Assembly (NCBI RefSeq): GCF_020447315.1
Contig: NZ_JAJADQ010000003.1
Location: 310,001 to 374,000, forward strand
Source: Hymenobacter nitidus
GTDB lineage: Bacteria > Bacteroidota > Bacteroidia > Cytophagales > Hymenobacteraceae
Reading direction: 5' to 3'
DNA length: 64,000 nt
The position numbers and the translations under genes were made by a program. Each line of letters starts with the position of its first letter. The stretch's first letter is position 1. Shown here piece after piece: positions 27,318-36,231 of this stretch. The notes below the pieces were generated by a model that saw nothing but the letters and a program-made list of their open reading frames with translations, was not told the origin of the DNA and did no database searches.

Positions 27318-27428
27318 TTATTCTGGTTTTTCCGCCTGGTCACGGCTCTTCTGACCGATCAGGTAGGCGTATAGCTCATGGGAGGCCACGGCTTTTTGCA
27401 GGCAAGCCCACTTTTGTTCCTTAGCCAT
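27318..27428 (-). CDS. Very small hypothetical protein
   Basis: A 36-residue frame (ATG at 27428, stop at 27318-27320), starting MAKEQKWACLQKAV and ending in QAEKPE. It begins 6 bp after the stop of the 153-residue immunity candidate and is on the same strand. The sequence is amphipathic and charged and not obviously random, but I recognise no family and the length gives little statistical support. Confidence 0.3.
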   Translation of the reverse strand: MAKEQKWACLQKAVASHELYAYLIGQKSRDQAEKPE

Positions 27429-27434
27429 GAGGGC

Positions 27435-27896
27435 TTAGAGGCGCAAGTTCAGTTGATGCTCTTCGTTTATGTTGTGCACCATACGCCGCGCATCGCCCCA
27501 CAGCCCATCTGGATAATCGCGGCCGCCCCACTTAGTTGCCTGCTGTAAGGCGCCTTTGGTAGCGCGCAGGTTGGCCAGTACAGTCGCCGACAGAGCCGTC
27601 AGATCAACTGGGCGCTGGCGCCGCGAGTACCGCAGGTATTCTACCAGGTAGTACAAGCTGAGCCAGGAATACTCGTTGTCGGCGCTCAGGACCAGCAGGC
27701 TGGCATCGAAATCGGCCCAAACAGAGGTATTTCCGGTCATGTCGAAGTAGCTGACTACCGAGCCAAACACTTCCGCTGGGTAGGTTGGCATATCCGCGTA
27801 TGGATTGCGGTAGGCATAGCCGTTTTCTCCGACCATATACTCGAACAATTCGCCTTTACCCAAGGCTTGCTGCAGCTTATCGGCTTGTGGATTCAT
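27435..27896 (-). CDS. Candidate immunity protein of the second Rhs toxin
   Basis: A 153-residue soluble protein with no signal peptide, helical in its C-terminal half. Its ATG directly abuts or overlaps the stop of the 1444-residue Rhs gene, the classic rhs-immunity arrangement. A truncated relative of its N- and C-terminal ends survives at 26739-26842, next to a relic of a related toxin tip. That conserved pairing supports the immunity role. I do not recognise a named family. Confidence 0.72.
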   Translation of the reverse strand: MNPQADKLQQALGKGELFEYMVGENGYAYRNPYADMPTYPAEVFGSVVSYFDMTGNTSVWADFDASLLVLSADNEYSWLSLYYLVEYLRYSRRQRPVDLTALSATVLANLRATKGALQQATKWGGRDYPDGLWGDARRMVHNINEEHQLNLRL

Positions 27897-30800
27897 TAAG
27901 GCACGACGATTTTAGTGATTATACTACTTGCTGGAATTGGGTCAACGACTGCTTCCGGGCTTCCGCCAGGCACGAAGCCCCCTGGCTCCCAGAGTTCATT
28001 GGCGCCACCTTCGTTACCGTTCGGCATACGGAGGTTGAATTTTTCTGGATTCTGGATATCCACCCGCACAATACCGCCTTTGCCCTGCCAGCCATTCGGT
28101 CCCGGCTTTATACCAAGCTCTTTCTCGATTAGCGCAACGTCGCCATTCGAGCGGCTCAACACGCCGTCGATATCCGTTTTCGTGGATATAAACTGACCAT
28201 CTGGTCTACCCACGAAAGGCCTGCCTTTGGCAAAGTCGCGGTAAGCGTCACCGGTCATCAAGTAGGAAGCCTCACCGTGAAACTGTTGCAGATGCTGATC
28301 TGTGTAGCGCTTCTTAAGATACTTGTTCGGGTTTTTGGGGCGGGAGCCCCAGGGCATGGCGGCAATCTTGTCCTTGTCATACCCTTTGCGGAAAGCGCCT
28401 TTGAGCTTATCAGCGGCACTCCCACAGCCGCATTTTTTGCCACTTAAGCCGAAGACGTCCACCCAGCCGTTGGGGTTCTGGACGTAGCTGTACAGCGCGG
28501 CGCCGCCTTCCAGGCCAAGGGGGTCCTGGGAGATGTACTGACCGGCTTGGGGGTCATAGTAGCGGAAGCGGTTGTAGTAGAGGCCGGTTTCCGGGTCTTC
28601 GTACTGGCCCTGGTAGCGGAAGGGACAATCGGGGGCAGCACCCAACTGCTGCTGGCGCTTGCCGTAGCTGGTCAGGGCCGTGGCCCAAGTGGTCTGGCCG
28701 TGCTCATCGTGCATTTCCAACGGGGTGCCCAGGTGGTCGGTCAGGATGCTGTAGCGCCGGCCATCCACCAGCTTGCCGACTGGAGCAAAGCTTTCTTCTT
28801 CAAACAGCCAGGTGATAAGCTGCTCCACGTTATCTTCAGCCAGGCCCAGCGTGGTCCACTCGTGCAGGGGCTTGTTGCCATCCCACACCCAGTGGGTGGT
28901 TTTGCCCTGGAAGCGTTTGCTTACCCGCCGGCCCAGTGCATCGTAGGCAAAGCGCACCGCGTCCCCATCGGGCCGCACCACTTCCGCCAACTGCCCGGCG
29001 GCGTTCCAGCTATAGGTCCATTCTTCGTCCGCGGGCGTCGTTTTACGGATTAGGTTGCCCTCCTCATCGTAGGTGTAGCGCGTGCCGTTAGCCTCCAGCA
29101 GCTGCCCGGCGGGGCCGTAGCGGCGGTCCTGGCGGCTGACAGTGCCGAAGAGGTTGCCTACCGCATCGGGCTGGCGCAGCTCCTGGCCCGCATTGGGGTA
29201 GCGCGTGGCCGTAAGGCTACCCAGGGCATCGTATTCGAAGCTTGTAAGTCCCCGTTGACTGTCCTGAATACCAGTCAGCAGGTCATCGGTAGCCCAGGCG
29301 TAGGTGCGTTGCCGCTCCGGTTGCCGCGGGCCCGCGCTGATGTGCTGTTCCAGGGGGCGTCCCAGCTGGTCGCGGCGCCAGCGGGAGCGGATACCACCGC
29401 TCAGGGTGCGCTGCAACTCCAGGCCCTGGGCGTCGCGCTCGAACTGCAGCTGCCACTGCCCGGATTTTATGCGTTCCAGGTTGCCCTGCGCGTCGCGGCC
29501 GAAACCCACTGCCGCCCCCAGCGAAGAAGTCAGCTCCGACCGGTAGCCGAGGGCATCGTAGTGGCTGGTAACAACGTGCTGGCCCTGGATTTCCTGCTGC
29601 TCCCGGCCTTTGGGGGCCCGCTCGAAGCGGACTGTAGTGGTGGCGTTGGTAGCTTCCCGCACTGTCCCATCGGGGTGATAGGTGTAGCTTTCCTGGGTGC
29701 CATCCTCGTAGAAAACACCCGCAATGCGGCCCGTGGGGTTGTAGGCGTAGCTGGTACGCCGGCCCGAAGCCGTGTGCAGCATCGTTACTTGCCCACCTAC
29801 GTTGCGCTGGTAGTGGCGGGTAAGTCCATCAAAGCCGGTTTCGGTAATAACGTCACCCTGCTTGTCCAGCTCGAAGCGGTACGTCAGGCCGTGCTCGTTC
29901 ACAATGGCTCGCAGCCGCTCTTCCGTATCGTGGAGGTACTCGACAGCCGTGCCCGCCTCGACGCGCCGGATAAGACGACCCAGCCCCCGGTAGGCGTAGC
30001 GCACGTCCTGCTGCCGGTCTTTGGCCCGCACAATGTTGTCGAGGGCATCGTAGTCGAAAGAGCACACGTTGCCGTCGGGCTCGTGCACCCGTACCACGCG
30101 GCTGAGCAAGTCATACTCGCGCCACTGCACATTGCCCCGCGCATCCGTGGACTTGCGGATACGCCCCCAATTATCGTACAGCCAGCGGCTGACCTGCCCA
30201 TCGGGTGTGCGCAGCTCCAGCAGGTTGCCGGCCGCGTCGTAGTGCAGCGTGGTAGCGCGGCCGGTGGCTTCGTCGGTGATACGGCTCAGCTGCCCCTGTT
30301 CGTAGTCGTAGCGGATGCTGCGGCCGGCCGGATCGACACGCTCGGCGAGCTGACCAGCCGGGTTGTACTGCCACTGCCATTCGCCCTGCTGAGCATCTAC
30401 GGCCTGCACCAGCTGCATTTGCTCGTTGTAAGTGCGCTGCAGCTCACTGCCGTCGGGCTGAATTTTGCCCGTACAGTTGCCGAGTCCGTCGTAAGCATAG
30501 TGGGTTTGGTTGCCCAACGGGTCGGTTTCGCTGAGCAGCTCGCCAAACTCATTGTACTCGTAGCTGCTGACGCCTCCCCGGGCATCGAAGAGCTGCGTGA
30601 CAACGCCCAGCTCCGGGTCGTAGGCGTACACCCGCTGTGCGCCCACCGAATCTATGACGGTGGTGCGGTGATTTTCCAGGTCGTAGCTGAGCTGGCAGGC
30701 GTAGATACCTTCGTCGCCCCAGGTGCGCAGGCAGCGGGCCCGGGCGTCGGTACCATCGTATTCGTAGTAGAAGCTGACGCCATTTTTGTAGGTAGCCTGT

Positions 30801-32230
30801 ACCAGCAATGGACCTTGGTAGCGAAACTGCCAGACCTGATTCAGGGCGTCGGCGGCCTCCACCAAATTTCCCTGGTGGTAGGAATAGCGCACTAGTGCTA
30901 CTTGGCCCCGGGGTTCGGTAGGATGCGGCGCCTGAATACTGAGCAGGCGCCCGGCCGAATCGTGCTCTACTGTGAGCAGCCGGCCGGCACTGTCGATGAC
31001 GCCAGCCAAATAGCCGCGGGAAGAATAGTTGAAAACGATGACCCCCGCTTTACCAGCCTGCTCCAAGCGAGCTAGCTTATAGGAATCGGTGGCGCTGACG
31101 TAGCCGAAATGGTGGGCCAGTCCGTCCGCATCAAGGTACACGTAGCCGGCCGCGGTGTGGGCCAGCGTTATTTTCTCGTCCCGGATAAAAACGGCTTCGC
31201 CCAGCGGAATCGGCTCACTACCAGTGTAGCGGCCGTCGGGGAGCCGCAGAATCAGCACCTCGTCGTCGACGTACAACTCTTCGTCGTAGCTGTGGTGCCA
31301 GCCGTGGCCCAGCGCACCTTCGTGGGCGGAAGTGGAATACCACACCCGACTCCAGACCAGCGGCAGCGGACCATTCAGCTCGAAATCGGTTGCTTCGTTG
31401 ATTACCTTGCCCGTGGCTACATCTACCGGCTCGCCCACGCAGGTCGGTTTGGCGGCGCGGTTGCGCTTGAGGGCGTTGGCAAAACGATTCTGCATGGTGC
31501 GGGCAAACCGGGAGTTGGCAATGCGCTGCCCAAGCTTGGAGCCGGCCAGCTTGCCAATGAGCTTACCGCCGAGCTTCTGCATGACGTAGTTTTTGGCCGC
31601 TTCCCAGGCTACTTCGCCCACAATGGACAAGCCGACTTCTTTGCTGGGGTCGCGGGCAAACTTGGTAGCCCCTTTCACGGCTACGGCGGCCGTACCAGCA
31701 ATGGTGCTGGCCGTCATCAGGTAGCCGGCGCCGGTTATCATGGCCGCGCCCAGCGGGGCACCCACGCCGGTAGCCACCAGCAGCGCCCCGCCAATACCCA
31801 TGGCCAGTCCGCCCCAGAAAGCCCAGCCCGAAGCTTCCTCCACGGCGTCAGCGGCCTCGTCAACCTTATCGAGTTTCTGGTCGAGCTCGACAGCAGCTGT
31901 GGCTCCGGCCTTGGTGAAATGAATGGCGATTTTGCCGCCCAGGCTGCACTGGCACTTGCTCGTATCCAGCAGGGGCCGGGCCCCGAGTACGGTTAGTCCG
32001 TCTTCCATTACCCGCTCCCACATAAGGGGAGCCGGCAGGCAGGGTCCTTTGCTGATGCTGCACACCCCGAAAGGCAGAATATTCACCAGGGGAACTTTGT
32101 CCAGCTCGTTGGCGAAGTGCTCATCGTAGAGCTGCACGGGCTTAGGCGTGACCATGAACCGGGAGGGCGTCACACCTTTGTCGCATGTCAGCCACACCCC
32201 GTTCATTACGTACTTATCGTCAATAGCCAT
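27896..32230 (-). CDS. PAAR-like/Rhs polymorphic toxin with unassigned C-terminal tip
   Basis: A 1444-residue protein with the same layout as the Rhs at 22194: DUF4280 PAAR-like cap (1-~125), hydrophobic segment (~150-200), DUF6531, YD repeats, the RHS core RFRYYDPQAGQYISQDP and a barrel end at VDVFGLSG. The start is placed at ATG 32230; the frame opens ten residues earlier. The last 180 residues (from 1265) differ completely from the other Rhs. They contain KKCGCG, DGQFISTKTDIDGVL, a GGIVRVDI strand and LRMPNGNEGGANELWEPGG. I cannot assign this tip. It is immediately followed by its immunity candidate. The 3' region 27899-28438 encodes the tip. Confidence 0.88.
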   Translation of the reverse strand: MAIDDKYVMNGVWLTCDKGVTPSRFMVTPKPVQLYDEHFANELDKVPLVNILPFGVCSISKGPCLPAPLMWERVMEDGLTVLGARPLLDTSKCQCSLGGKIAIHFTKAGATAAVELDQKLDKVDEAADAVEEASGWAFWGGLAMGIGGALLVATGVGAPLGAAMITGAGYLMTASTIAGTAAVAVKGATKFARDPSKEVGLSIVGEVAWEAAKNYVMQKLGGKLIGKLAGSKLGQRIANSRFARTMQNRFANALKRNRAAKPTCVGEPVDVATGKVINEATDFELNGPLPLVWSRVWYSTSAHEGALGHGWHHSYDEELYVDDEVLILRLPDGRYTGSEPIPLGEAVFIRDEKITLAHTAAGYVYLDADGLAHHFGYVSATDSYKLARLEQAGKAGVIVFNYSSRGYLAGVIDSAGRLLTVEHDSAGRLLSIQAPHPTEPRGQVALVRYSYHQGNLVEAADALNQVWQFRYQGPLLVQATYKNGVSFYYEYDGTDARARCLRTWGDEGIYACQLSYDLENHRTTVIDSVGAQRVYAYDPELGVVTQLFDARGGVSSYEYNEFGELLSETDPLGNQTHYAYDGLGNCTGKIQPDGSELQRTYNEQMQLVQAVDAQQGEWQWQYNPAGQLAERVDPAGRSIRYDYEQGQLSRITDEATGRATTLHYDAAGNLLELRTPDGQVSRWLYDNWGRIRKSTDARGNVQWREYDLLSRVVRVHEPDGNVCSFDYDALDNIVRAKDRQQDVRYAYRGLGRLIRRVEAGTAVEYLHDTEERLRAIVNEHGLTYRFELDKQGDVITETGFDGLTRHYQRNVGGQVTMLHTASGRRTSYAYNPTGRIAGVFYEDGTQESYTYHPDGTVREATNATTTVRFERAPKGREQQEIQGQHVVTSHYDALGYRSELTSSLGAAVGFGRDAQGNLERIKSGQWQLQFERDAQGLELQRTLSGGIRSRWRRDQLGRPLEQHISAGPRQPERQRTYAWATDDLLTGIQDSQRGLTSFEYDALGSLTATRYPNAGQELRQPDAVGNLFGTVSRQDRRYGPAGQLLEANGTRYTYDEEGNLIRKTTPADEEWTYSWNAAGQLAEVVRPDGDAVRFAYDALGRRVSKRFQGKTTHWVWDGNKPLHEWTTLGLAEDNVEQLITWLFEEESFAPVGKLVDGRRYSILTDHLGTPLEMHDEHGQTTWATALTSYGKRQQQLGAAPDCPFRYQGQYEDPETGLYYNRFRYYDPQAGQYISQDPLGLEGGAALYSYVQNPNGWVDVFGLSGKKCGCGSAADKLKGAFRKGYDKDKIAAMPWGSRPKNPNKYLKKRYTDQHLQQFHGEASYLMTGDAYRDFAKGRPFVGRPDGQFISTKTDIDGVLSRSNGDVALIEKELGIKPGPNGWQGKGGIVRVDIQNPEKFNLRMPNGNEGGANELWEPGGFVPGGSPEAVVDPIPASSIITKIVVP

Positions 32231-32295
32231 ATCGTCGTCAGTAAAGAAGGAACAAAACACCCGGTGAGCAGCACCTTTCCTGTCGGCACCAGCTG

Positions 32296-33135
32296 CTAAC
32301 TCACCGTTTCGATGTGATGATGCACTTCATTCTGGTAGATACCCGGCACTTCGGCGCTCAGGCGCTGCTCAGCCCGTATGAGCCAGCCGGTAGCCGCCTC
32401 TAGGTCGTAGCGCTCCTGGCAGGTGGCATTCATACTCACCTTCAGCAGGGGGTTGTCGGCCATAGTGCGAAGCAGGCGCCGCAGGTCATCGTCGCGGAAA
32501 GCCTCTTCGTTGAGTGTGCCCGCCACCTTCAGGCGCAGCACATTATCGGCGGGCTCGGTGGGCTGGAGCGTGGTCGTCGTCAGCAGCGGTAAGTCGACCT
32601 GGTTGATAAACTGCTCCAGCACCCGGCGGCCCGTTACGGGTGCTTCGGCCGAGTAGCCGTAGCCGTAAATTCCGGGCAGCAGCACGCCGTGCAGACCTTT
32701 GTGGCGCAGGGTTTTCTCGAAGAGGCCCGCCACCTGGATATTTTGCCCAAAGGCGTCGAAAAAGGCCTTGGGATAAAGCTTCTCGTACTTTTTCACTACC
32801 CCCGAGCGGATGCGCTGCCAGGTTTTAAGCATGTCGGCCTTGTTTTCAATCTGCTCCAGCCGCCCGTAGATGTCGGTCTGAACCACCAGCGAATTGCTAA
32901 CCTGGTTGAGGTCGGCGGCCAGGGCCGTGAAGAACGAAGGATTCTCGGCCTCGAAGCTGAGCACCTCGATTTTCAGCCGGTAGGTATTGTTGGGTTTGCG
33001 CGCCAGCAGCGTTTGCCGGGCCACGGTGTGGTACACATTTCGCTCCTCCGCCGCGTTCATGCGCATGTGGGAGGTCGTGGTAAGCTTGTAAGTACGCGGG
33101 GCCGCCAGAGCCCCCAATGCCAATGGCACGGACAT
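32296..33135 (-). CDS. Unknown protein between vgrG and rhs, candidate effector adaptor
   Basis: A 279-residue cytoplasmic protein without signal peptide or membrane segment. The first third is beta-rich (MRMNAAEERNVYHTVAR, YRLKIEVLSFEAENPSFF); the rest is mixed, with a TYQ..L-type C-terminal helical part. It starts 11 bp after vgrG and ends 65 bp before the PAAR-like/Rhs gene. Genes in that position in other T6SSs are often chaperones or adaptors that load the following effector on VgrG; that role is inferred here from position only. No family recognised. Confidence 0.6.
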   Translation of the reverse strand: MSVPLALGALAAPRTYKLTTTSHMRMNAAEERNVYHTVARQTLLARKPNNTYRLKIEVLSFEAENPSFFTALAADLNQVSNSLVVQTDIYGRLEQIENKADMLKTWQRIRSGVVKKYEKLYPKAFFDAFGQNIQVAGLFEKTLRHKGLHGVLLPGIYGYGYSAEAPVTGRRVLEQFINQVDLPLLTTTTLQPTEPADNVLRLKVAGTLNEEAFRDDDLRRLLRTMADNPLLKVSMNATCQERYDLEAATGWLIRAEQRLSAEVPGIYQNEVHHHIETVS

Positions 33136-33146
33136 AGCAGCAGAGT

Positions 33147-34982
33147 TTAGTGAATCTTGGTTTTGCCGGAGCTGATGCTGGCTTTACTGCCCCCGTTCAC
33201 ATCCAGGGAGGAAGTAGCGGCAATTTTCATCGTGTTGCCGGCCTTGATGGACGTGGCCTTGCCGTTCATATCCATCTTCTCACTGCCGGTTATCTCGATT
33301 TCCTTGGCCTTCTTGGTAATTTTGGTCTTGGCCTCGATAGTCACGTTTTCGGCCGTGAGCTTGATGTCCTTTTTGGCCGTGAGCGTAATGTCGCCGCCGG
33401 CAGTCAGGCTAATGGGGCCATTGCTTTTGATGCTCACGCTGCCATCCCCATTGAAGCCGACCTCGATGGCCGTACCCTTGTTGTTGGAGTTGGAGATGTG
33501 AATCTTCTGCTCGCCCTGGGTGTCGGTCATCACGAACTTGTTGCCGCCCGCCGTCTGAATGCCCTTCATCGAGTTTTTGTCGGGCGAATACTTGGCTCCC
33601 TGCTTGTTGTTGGCATGGAACATATTGCCCAGTACGAAGGGCTGCTCGGCTAGGCCACCCTGGTAGCCGATCAGGACCTGGGAGCCGACTTCGGGCTTGA
33701 ACAGCTGGCCTTTGCCGTCGCCGCTGTAGGGCGTCAGGAGCCGGATCCAGTCGGTTTCGGCATCCGTGGGGTTTTGCACGGGCCAGTGGTAGCGCACCTT
33801 CAGGCGGCCCAGCTTCTGGGGGTCGGCATCGTCAATTACCTCGGCCAGCTCGGGCGTGCCGGCCGGCGGGTTGTAGCCGGGGCGCACGGGCGGCACGTTC
33901 AGAAAGTGGGGAATGGCCGTGAAGGAGTTGCTGTAGTTGCCTTCTGCATCGACGTGGTGCGAAATGCTGATGATGCGGTATTTACCGAAGCTCTCGGAGG
34001 TGATGTGGCGGCTGCCCAGCCCCTCCCCGCTCACGTTGATGACGCCACCCACGCGCAACGACGGATTGTCGCTGTTGCCCTCGAAGGTAATGAGCTCGGC
34101 CGCGGTGTTGGCCTTCACCATCTTGGCTTCCTCATCCAGCTCGCTGGCGCTGGCAATAACCATTTCGGCCGAGACGTGCAGCTCGTCGGTAAAGAGCTTC
34201 TCAGACTGCTCCAGGGCGAAGCTGCCGAACGGGTGGCCGGAAATGCCGGGTACCTGCTGGCTGCTGGTCGAACTCTTGAACTTCTCGTTTTTCTGGTAGC
34301 TGTACTCGTACATTTTCACCCGGGCCGGCTTGAGGGCCATACCGAAGGTGAAGTTGTTGTAGGCCCCATCAGCCACGAAGTCTTCTTCGTCACCGGCGGC
34401 CGGGGCCCCCAGCTGCAGGGTTTCACCGTCGTAGAAAAACCACTCGCCGTACTCCGTGGCCAGGCGGCTCAGGAAGTCGAAGTTGGTTTCGTCGTACTGG
34501 GCCACAAACGGGATAGGGGCCGTGTGCTGGGGCTTGATGCTGTGCTTGAGCAGGTTGCCGGGGTAGGCCTGCAGCACCTTGTTGAAGATGCTGCTGAGCG
34601 TCTGCTTCACGAAGGTGCGCCGCTTCAGGCCGTCGGTCAGCAGGAAGTTGGGGCTGTAGCCGCGCACGATAATGCTGCCGACGTAGTCCGTGTCCTTGCT
34701 GGTGGCAATGTTGGTGACCAAGCCCTTAAACTTGAACACCTGCCCCAGGTTGAAATGGAAGGAGTCGGCGGTCAGCTCCATGCTCAGGGGCTGGCCCAGC
34801 AGGCGCTTGTGGGCCTGCGAAAAAAAGGCGACCTGCGGCCCCTCCACATTGTCGAACGGCACCACTACCTCGAAGTGGTGGTGCCCAAATAAATCCTGAT
34901 GCAGCACCAGGTATTGAATGTCCTGAGCCGGGGCGAGCAGACTGCCGGCACACTGCACGGAGGCGGTAACTTGACGAGCCAT
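33147..34982 (-). CDS. vgrG: T6SS spike protein VgrG (TssI)
   Basis: A 611-residue spike protein. The N-terminal gp27-like part (1-~350) contains the DYVGSIIVRGYSP and ATEYGEWFFYDG segments. The gp5 OB-fold (about 375-455) has the DPQKLGRLKVRYHWP and PEVGSQVLIGYQGG motifs. The C terminus is a repetitive beta-prism rich in Lys/Thr/Ile (SLTAGGDITLTAKKDIKL onward). No extra toxin domain is attached, so its cargo is the DUF4280/Rhs proteins encoded just downstream. It is divergent from the 35143 gene with a 160-bp A+T-rich gap between. Confidence 0.94.
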   Translation of the reverse strand: MARQVTASVQCAGSLLAPAQDIQYLVLHQDLFGHHHFEVVVPFDNVEGPQVAFFSQAHKRLLGQPLSMELTADSFHFNLGQVFKFKGLVTNIATSKDTDYVGSIIVRGYSPNFLLTDGLKRRTFVKQTLSSIFNKVLQAYPGNLLKHSIKPQHTAPIPFVAQYDETNFDFLSRLATEYGEWFFYDGETLQLGAPAAGDEEDFVADGAYNNFTFGMALKPARVKMYEYSYQKNEKFKSSTSSQQVPGISGHPFGSFALEQSEKLFTDELHVSAEMVIASASELDEEAKMVKANTAAELITFEGNSDNPSLRVGGVINVSGEGLGSRHITSESFGKYRIISISHHVDAEGNYSNSFTAIPHFLNVPPVRPGYNPPAGTPELAEVIDDADPQKLGRLKVRYHWPVQNPTDAETDWIRLLTPYSGDGKGQLFKPEVGSQVLIGYQGGLAEQPFVLGNMFHANNKQGAKYSPDKNSMKGIQTAGGNKFVMTDTQGEQKIHISNSNNKGTAIEVGFNGDGSVSIKSNGPISLTAGGDITLTAKKDIKLTAENVTIEAKTKITKKAKEIEITGSEKMDMNGKATSIKAGNTMKIAATSSLDVNGGSKASISSGKTKIH

Positions 34983-35142
34983 AGGATGATATTAATAACG
35001 TGGTAGCCCGCCAAGGTAGAAAACTTTATGGTATGTTCGCCGGAACAATACTTTCAGCTGGCTATATTCCATAGTCGAAGTTGAACAGGCAGCAGGTTGT
35101 TGCGTACCTTAAGCAAGTCCATAAAATTCGTTTTATAGCGCT

Positions 35143-36231
35143 ATGCCAAACCCTTCGAGCAGTTCCCGATCCAAGCAAGCCGCCGGCCTGAGCGGCCGGC
35201 CTCCGCAAGTCCGCGGGGTAGGTGCCCGGGCGCAGTATGCTTCTCTGACCAAGAATCCGAGCCTGCTAAAACAGGGTGGCATCCAGGATAACACGGCTGC
35301 CAGCCGCGTGCTCGGAGCGCGGGCAAAAGCAGTGGCCAGCCGGCATGTAATGAGCCCCGGACTAGCTGCCAAGCCAGCAGCGGGCTACTTTGCTATGGTC
35401 GTTACGCTGCCCCAGGGGCAGCTGGGCGTCTATACTCCGCTGGCGTCCCCGCTTGACCCCCGGGGTGTTTTTACCCGCCATATAGTGTGGGTGCCGCCTA
35501 CTGCTTCCTCCGTGCAGGGCCGCAGCCAGGCTGTGCTCCGGCAAGGGCATGCCGCCGACATCGACTGGGGCCGGCTGTGGCAGCGTATTCTGGCCAGCTT
35601 CCCCGAACCCAAGGACGGCTATATTTTCTACGGCGACGATGCCCACTCCACGGGCTCGGTACCTACGCACGCCCGCCAGGGCCACGTAGTAGGCGTACTC
35701 GACATTACCATGCTGCTGCGGGTAATGGACGTTACGACCTCGTCCTGGGACGGTGGGCTTGGAATTCCGCATCCTTCCCAGAAAATGCGGGAAAAATGGC
35801 TCAAGAATGCTCAGGACGCTTTCAAAACGAAGCCCGGCCGTTACAAATACATTTTTGAGATGATTGAAACGGCCGTCAAGCAGTTCAAAAACTGCATCGG
35901 CGCCAAAAGCGTGGGCGAGAGTACCGTTAGCACCACCCAGGATGCCTACAAGAAGCTGCAGGAAGCTGGCTGGGTACCCCAGCCGATAGACTCAGCGGCC
36001 GTAGCGCGCCTGCCGGTCCGGGCCATTGTGCCGGCGCGCGTGACTTACTCCGGCAAAAAAACCTCCCAGCAGCAGATTGATAGTTTGTATAGAACTCCTT
36101 CTCCGGATGGCACTTCTACTTCCGGGGGCCACTATCGGCTCGATCCGGTCACCGGCGACAGCATCTATACATATACAGATTACCAGGGAGAAACGCCCCT
36201 ACGTAATGTTACCATCAGACCGAAAAGATGA
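35143..36231 (+). CDS. Unknown protein, candidate T6SS effector
   Basis: A 362-residue protein with no signal peptide. The first ~65 residues are basic and low-complexity. A beta-rich part (FAMVVTLPQGQLGVYTP, FTRHIVWVPPT) follows, then IDWGRLWQRILASF and DGYIFYGDDAHSTGS with a nearby HARQGHVVG histidine and, later, FKNCIGAKSV (Cys273). His and Cys could form part of a catalytic site, but I can name no family. The C-terminal tail is beta-rich with YRLDPVTGDSIY. The stop overlaps the ATG of a MORN lipoprotein gene by four bases (36228-36231), and vgrG lies divergently upstream. I infer a cargo effector acting in the periplasm. Confidence 0.55.
   Translation: MPNPSSSSRSKQAAGLSGRPPQVRGVGARAQYASLTKNPSLLKQGGIQDNTAASRVLGARAKAVASRHVMSPGLAAKPAAGYFAMVVTLPQGQLGVYTPLASPLDPRGVFTRHIVWVPPTASSVQGRSQAVLRQGHAADIDWGRLWQRILASFPEPKDGYIFYGDDAHSTGSVPTHARQGHVVGVLDITMLLRVMDVTTSSWDGGLGIPHPSQKMREKWLKNAQDAFKTKPGRYKYIFEMIETAVKQFKNCIGAKSVGESTVSTTQDAYKKLQEAGWVPQPIDSAAVARLPVRAIVPARVTYSGKKTSQQQIDSLYRTPSPDGTSTSGGHYRLDPVTGDSIYTYTDYQGETPLRNVTIRPKR

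Noticed and set aside
29255..30895. 546-residue plus-strand frame
   Set aside because: Mirror of the second Rhs gene's YD-repeat part; typical antisense shadow of a repetitive GC-rich gene.
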